Shown piece by piece: positions 60,516-64,000 of a stretch of 64,000 nucleotides of DNA. Origin of the DNA: Hofstenia miamia (Eukaryota > Xenacoelomorpha > Acoela > Hofsteniidae); assembly GCA_900660155.1 (NCBI GenBank), contig CABFPE010000158.1, forward strand, positions 163,153-227,152, in the 5' to 3' direction. Each line of letters starts with the position of its first letter. The stretch's first letter is position 1. The notes under the pieces were generated by a model. The model saw nothing but the letters and a program-made list of their open reading frames with translations. It had not been told where the DNA came from and made no database searches. The position numbers were made by a program, and so were the translations under genes.

Positions 60516-61766
60516 GGCTATCGCAGGGGCCTAGGTTAAAATTTCGCCTCAAATGAGTAGTCATTGCAAAGATGGTCTTATGAATATCTGCATATAACCC
60601 GTCAAAGTCTAAGCATAAATGGTTTTCATGGCTGTTTAGCTGCGGAGATTATCTGAGGAAAATTGTTCAACATCATTATTTAACGTAAAAAACTTCTACG
60701 AACCTCTAACAACGAACTTCCAAAATGAGTGTCAATCAAACCCAAACTCAATTTGTTTGTAGTCAATACAGAAACTAAGGTAAGCGGTATCATACCTGTT
60801 TTTTAATAAGGTATTGAAACTCAGGTTTGTTATGGTGCAGAGGTCATTTGGGGTAAAGGAAGCACTAACTAAGCAAAATTTATGGAAATATGGGAACAGT
60901 GGAATATCAAAATATGTTGAAGGACAACTTAATAAAAATATGGAAAATGAGAACTATCGATATACATCTGCATATCACCGCATTGTCATCGGATATATAC
61001 TGTACGCCCACGAAATTCCTCAAAAACAACAATATTATGATGTGTACCGATGAGCTCCAGAACAAGTGGAAAATTGCCAAAAAAAATTTGGAACATACTT
61101 TTATCGCACAAGGGGCCAGTATGTCATATAATTACAATCAGTTCCTTATCCTGTTCGATGATTATCAAGAACCAACGTACTCTACATCAAGGGTGGAAAC
61201 GGGTCAACCTCACCGCGGGCTGGGTCGTAGTTTTTTCTTTAAATCGAGTCCTGTCGGGTAATCAATAACGCTGACATTAATTGCTGGTTACATGTATAGG
61301 CTTAACGCTACATTGAACATTTATTTTTCCCACTACTGGTTAGCTAGTTATGTCTGAAAACACATAAATTTTGTTTGTTTTGGTGCAGTTGGGTTAAACT
61401 TAGGGAAACGGGTCTAGTCCAAAAAGTTTGACCCATTCCCCGGCAAGCTCAACAATGCATTAGGATTGAAAGAGTTGCTTCATCGATATTTGACTTTGTT
61501 TTAAGGCTGTAATTGGATTTTTCTAATAAATTTTTGTTTGCCTCAAACACTACTTTCAATACACACTGTATTTGCAAAATAAATATTTACACGATGCGAA
61601 TGATTTTATTAATATCAATAACTAAATACAGTATAACTCTAAATAATGACTTATACAGTGAAAGACATAGTTCCATTTCCAGCAGTGATTTTTTCGTATA
61701 AAGAAAAAACCTTGTAAAAAAATTTATAATCTAAAACCTAAGGAGATTTATGCAATATGCAGACAG

Positions 61767-61780
61767 TCTCCAGATGGCGC
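61767..61780 (+). promoter_or_regulatory. CTCF-like motif
   Basis: TCTCCAGATGGCGC, 12 of 14 consensus positions, plus orientation. Confidence 0.3.
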
Positions 61781-62984
61781 AACTGCGACATTCACCTTAG
61801 GTCAAAATTCTGCGAACGATTCAAACGCTGAAATGAAATCGCAAGTAGCGGTAGTGTACAATGTACTTTCAAGGCATGATATATATAGAGAAAATTTACA
61901 AAATAAGAAGTTTTAGAAACTTATTCGTCTTTATCGAATTAGATTTTATAAATATGAACGGCGGGCGATATCATAAATTAAAAATCTACGCGTAGACTAT
62001 TTTTGTATTCATTTCTGAAAATTTGAAACACTTTTAGCTGACTTAAGTGTTCAGAATATGACCTATTATTTAATGTGTTATGAATATACTCATGTAACCA
62101 AAATCGAGTGAATTCTAAACAAATTCAGCGGCGTCAAATTCTAAATACTTTCACAGTAATTAAAGAAATTTAGGAATTAATAAATTATTCAAATCCCAGC
62201 AAGAAAAATTAATATTTCAATCCAGTTATGAAAGCCATTAAAGTAAATGTTTTATATTAAAAATTCAAGCGAATATCAAAGCAGCAACTCTCATTTTTCA
62301 TCAAAGGACCTACAATTAATGCGCGTTGAATAGATTTGCAATGGTCTGTGCACCTCTAAGTACCCACTTTCAAGTTTCTATTATCCCATTCGCACAAAAA
62401 TATGTAATATTTTACGTCTGCTCGATTATCAAGAACTTAATGAATTTTGAATTGTTCAACATATTTAAAATATGGAACCATATGAAAGCTATGTAGAATG
62501 AAGAGTTAGAAATGAGTAAATTTAAATATATAGTTTCAACCCTTAAATTTAAAATATTTTTCAAAGGTTGAAAATTCAAAATCATTGGATTTGGATCAAA
62601 ACTTTGGAAGATCACAGAGACAACCCATACCGAATCCATATACAACTTTTATGGTTTTTTGGCATACAAACACCAATTTATAGAAATTTAGTGGGAAAAT
62701 ACTGAATCGATTGGAGTTGATGTTGAATAAGCTTATTGAAATAGAAATCATACTTAACATCGAAGTGCAATTTCTAATAATTGGAAGGACAGGTATAAGT
62801 CATAATTTTAAAAAATCAAATTGGTTTCAATTATAATAATCTGTTGTTATTACTAAAATTCTTAGAATATAGTTTCGTTTCAAATGCTGAATATCACAAC
62901 TGAGCGGTTAATAAGTCTTGGAGGAAAAAACGTGGCCAGAGTGACCAGTGAGTAGATAGATATACGGAAATAAAAAAGACAAAG

Positions 62985-63515
62985 TACAGCTGTGGACAAA
63001 ACTCTTTACACCAAAATATTTATCAATAAAAAGTTTGAACTAAAATGTTTATAATTTTTGTTTGGGAGGTAGTTTATGGATGAAACATTCCATAAATTTT
63101 ACGCAGCAATGCCTTCACACTTGTCACTGATAATATTATTAATTCACTTAGGCAATGATTCATAGAACTTGCTTATAAGGGGGGGGGTCAATTTTGACCA
63201 TTCTTCCCCCGAAGCGCTTCAGAGCTTATCTAATGTAGTTGAGTTTCTCAGTCTAGTTTTAGAGCAAGTTTACTTTAAAATTAACCAAAAATATGATTTT
63301 GGTCTTTTTGAAAAGCAATGACGATCATGTATACTGGTCAGAGAACCTCTGGGAAAGTATTCAATTGGGTTTACGGAACCTGTACATCTAACTAGAGTTC
63401 TATAACGAACAGCACGGATTACTACAATAAAGGACTGGATAAATTAGAGTATATGTCTTCTTAGTGGATAAAGTTCCATCTTTGTTTCATCCGAAAGGAT
63501 CACCCTTTTCCAATA
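62985..63515 (-). mobile_element. Tc1-like DNA transposon remnant
   Basis: A Tc1-type terminal motif TACAGCTGTGGACAAAACT lies at 62985-63003. On the minus strand, 63466-63512 encodes WKRVILSDETKMELYP, matching the first catalytic aspartate region of Tc1 transposases (W..VIFSDESKFELF), and 63357-63374 encodes VNPIEY, matching the LNPIEN block with the catalytic glutamate. The two blocks are about 41 codons apart instead of roughly 130, so the middle of the catalytic domain, including the second aspartate, is deleted, and the frame is broken. The other terminal repeat was not found before the window end. It is a dead copy. Confidence 0.6.
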
Positions 63516-64000
63516 TTAAACGCCCAACTACAATTTAGTACAACAGAATGAAAGTCTTTTTTAATATTAATTGGACTTAATTTCGCCATTGGGACAGAAA
63601 TTCTTCCATCCAATCAATTGCAGGTTAAATAACGTGTGATTGATCTATTAGATAAATTTGAGACTTTGGAGCTTCTATTTTTAGTTCTTTGGGGTAATAA
63701 AATGATTGGATGAAGATGCTGCAGCTAAATACTTTTCTTCCCACTTTATGAAAACTTTTGAAAGACCAGACCTTTTTTATCTCGCGAAGCATGGCCTTCT
63801 TTGTTTTCCGCAAAATGTATACCAATGATCGCGGATATTATTTCTGATAGCAATTGTAATTCGAGGTATTTTAGTCAACATCTACCAGAAAAATGGGCCT
63901 GTAGTTACAATAAAGGAAAGATACCATAATTATCATGGGTTTATTGATATTTTAAACATCTAAGTTACAGAGTTGTAAAGATATATTGCTTCAAAAATTT

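Larger units (their letters stand above)
50269..64000. other. Upstream or flanking DNA
   Basis: Mostly AT-rich without recognisable genes. It holds AT microsatellites (53701-53712, 59680-59822, 60356-60515 with an N run), two CTCF-like motifs, a less AT-rich patch at 57480-58060, short GGGTCGGG/CCCAACCC-type patches at 52778-52800 and 60265-60345 that may be mobile-element ends, and a Tc1 remnant at the right edge. Whether this is still inside an unc-13 intron or 5' intergenic cannot be told. Confidence 0.5.

Overview
This window is an AT-rich (visibly around 70% A+T), intron-rich animal nuclear sequence. It holds most of one host gene, on the minus strand: an unc-13/Munc13 homologue, the presynaptic priming factor of synaptic vesicles. 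Transcription runs from high to low coordinates, and the 3' end leaves the window at base 1. Long introns, short conserved exons, one 101-bp satellite, hAT- and Tc1-type DNA transposons and AT microsatellites fit an arthropod, perhaps a chelicerate. That placement is an inference from gene style and composition only.

Gene layout in transcript order: candidate N-terminal exons at 50167-50268 and 34211-34307; exon 29130-29398; one very long acidic, tyrosine-rich exon (28887 down to 25031, broken by assembly duplications); the calmodulin-binding exon 22649-22790; weaker exons at 19491-19566 and 19144-19187; a short linker exon 10968-11048; the C1 domain exon 9962-10181; the C1-C2B linker 8895-9015; C2B in 8397-8645, 7534-7703 and the start of 5707-5986; and the MUN domain from 5707-5986 down to base 143. 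Most junctions were checked for GT/AG and phase and join without a break. The last part of MUN and the C-terminal C2 domain are outside the window. One exon between 11048 and 19144 is probably missing from this list.

The most distinctive biology is in the long N-terminal exon. It encodes about twelve copies of a [YF]SDxE motif followed by ten near-perfect seven-residue units of the type x-[YF]-P-E-x-x-x. Other points of interest are a CCAAT/CRE/TATA promoter-like island inside the gene (21340-21480), alternative N-terminal exons that share one outgoing phase, almost exclusive use of TAG rather than CAG acceptors, and an in-frame TAG in the last visible exon.

Two regions look like scaffolding errors rather than biology. 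Around 25270-29160 identical pieces of the same exon are repeated with single N characters at the joins, and 40785-42539 is repeated exactly at 42541-44295 across a single N. Outside the gene's exons the window is intron or flanking DNA with an 18-unit 101-bp satellite (29735-31545), a 360-bp hAT-like MITE with a perfect 8-bp target duplication (44035-44394), a Tc1 remnant at the right end, a 192-bp tandem duplication and microsatellites. I found no RNA genes, CRISPR arrays or prokaryotic features.
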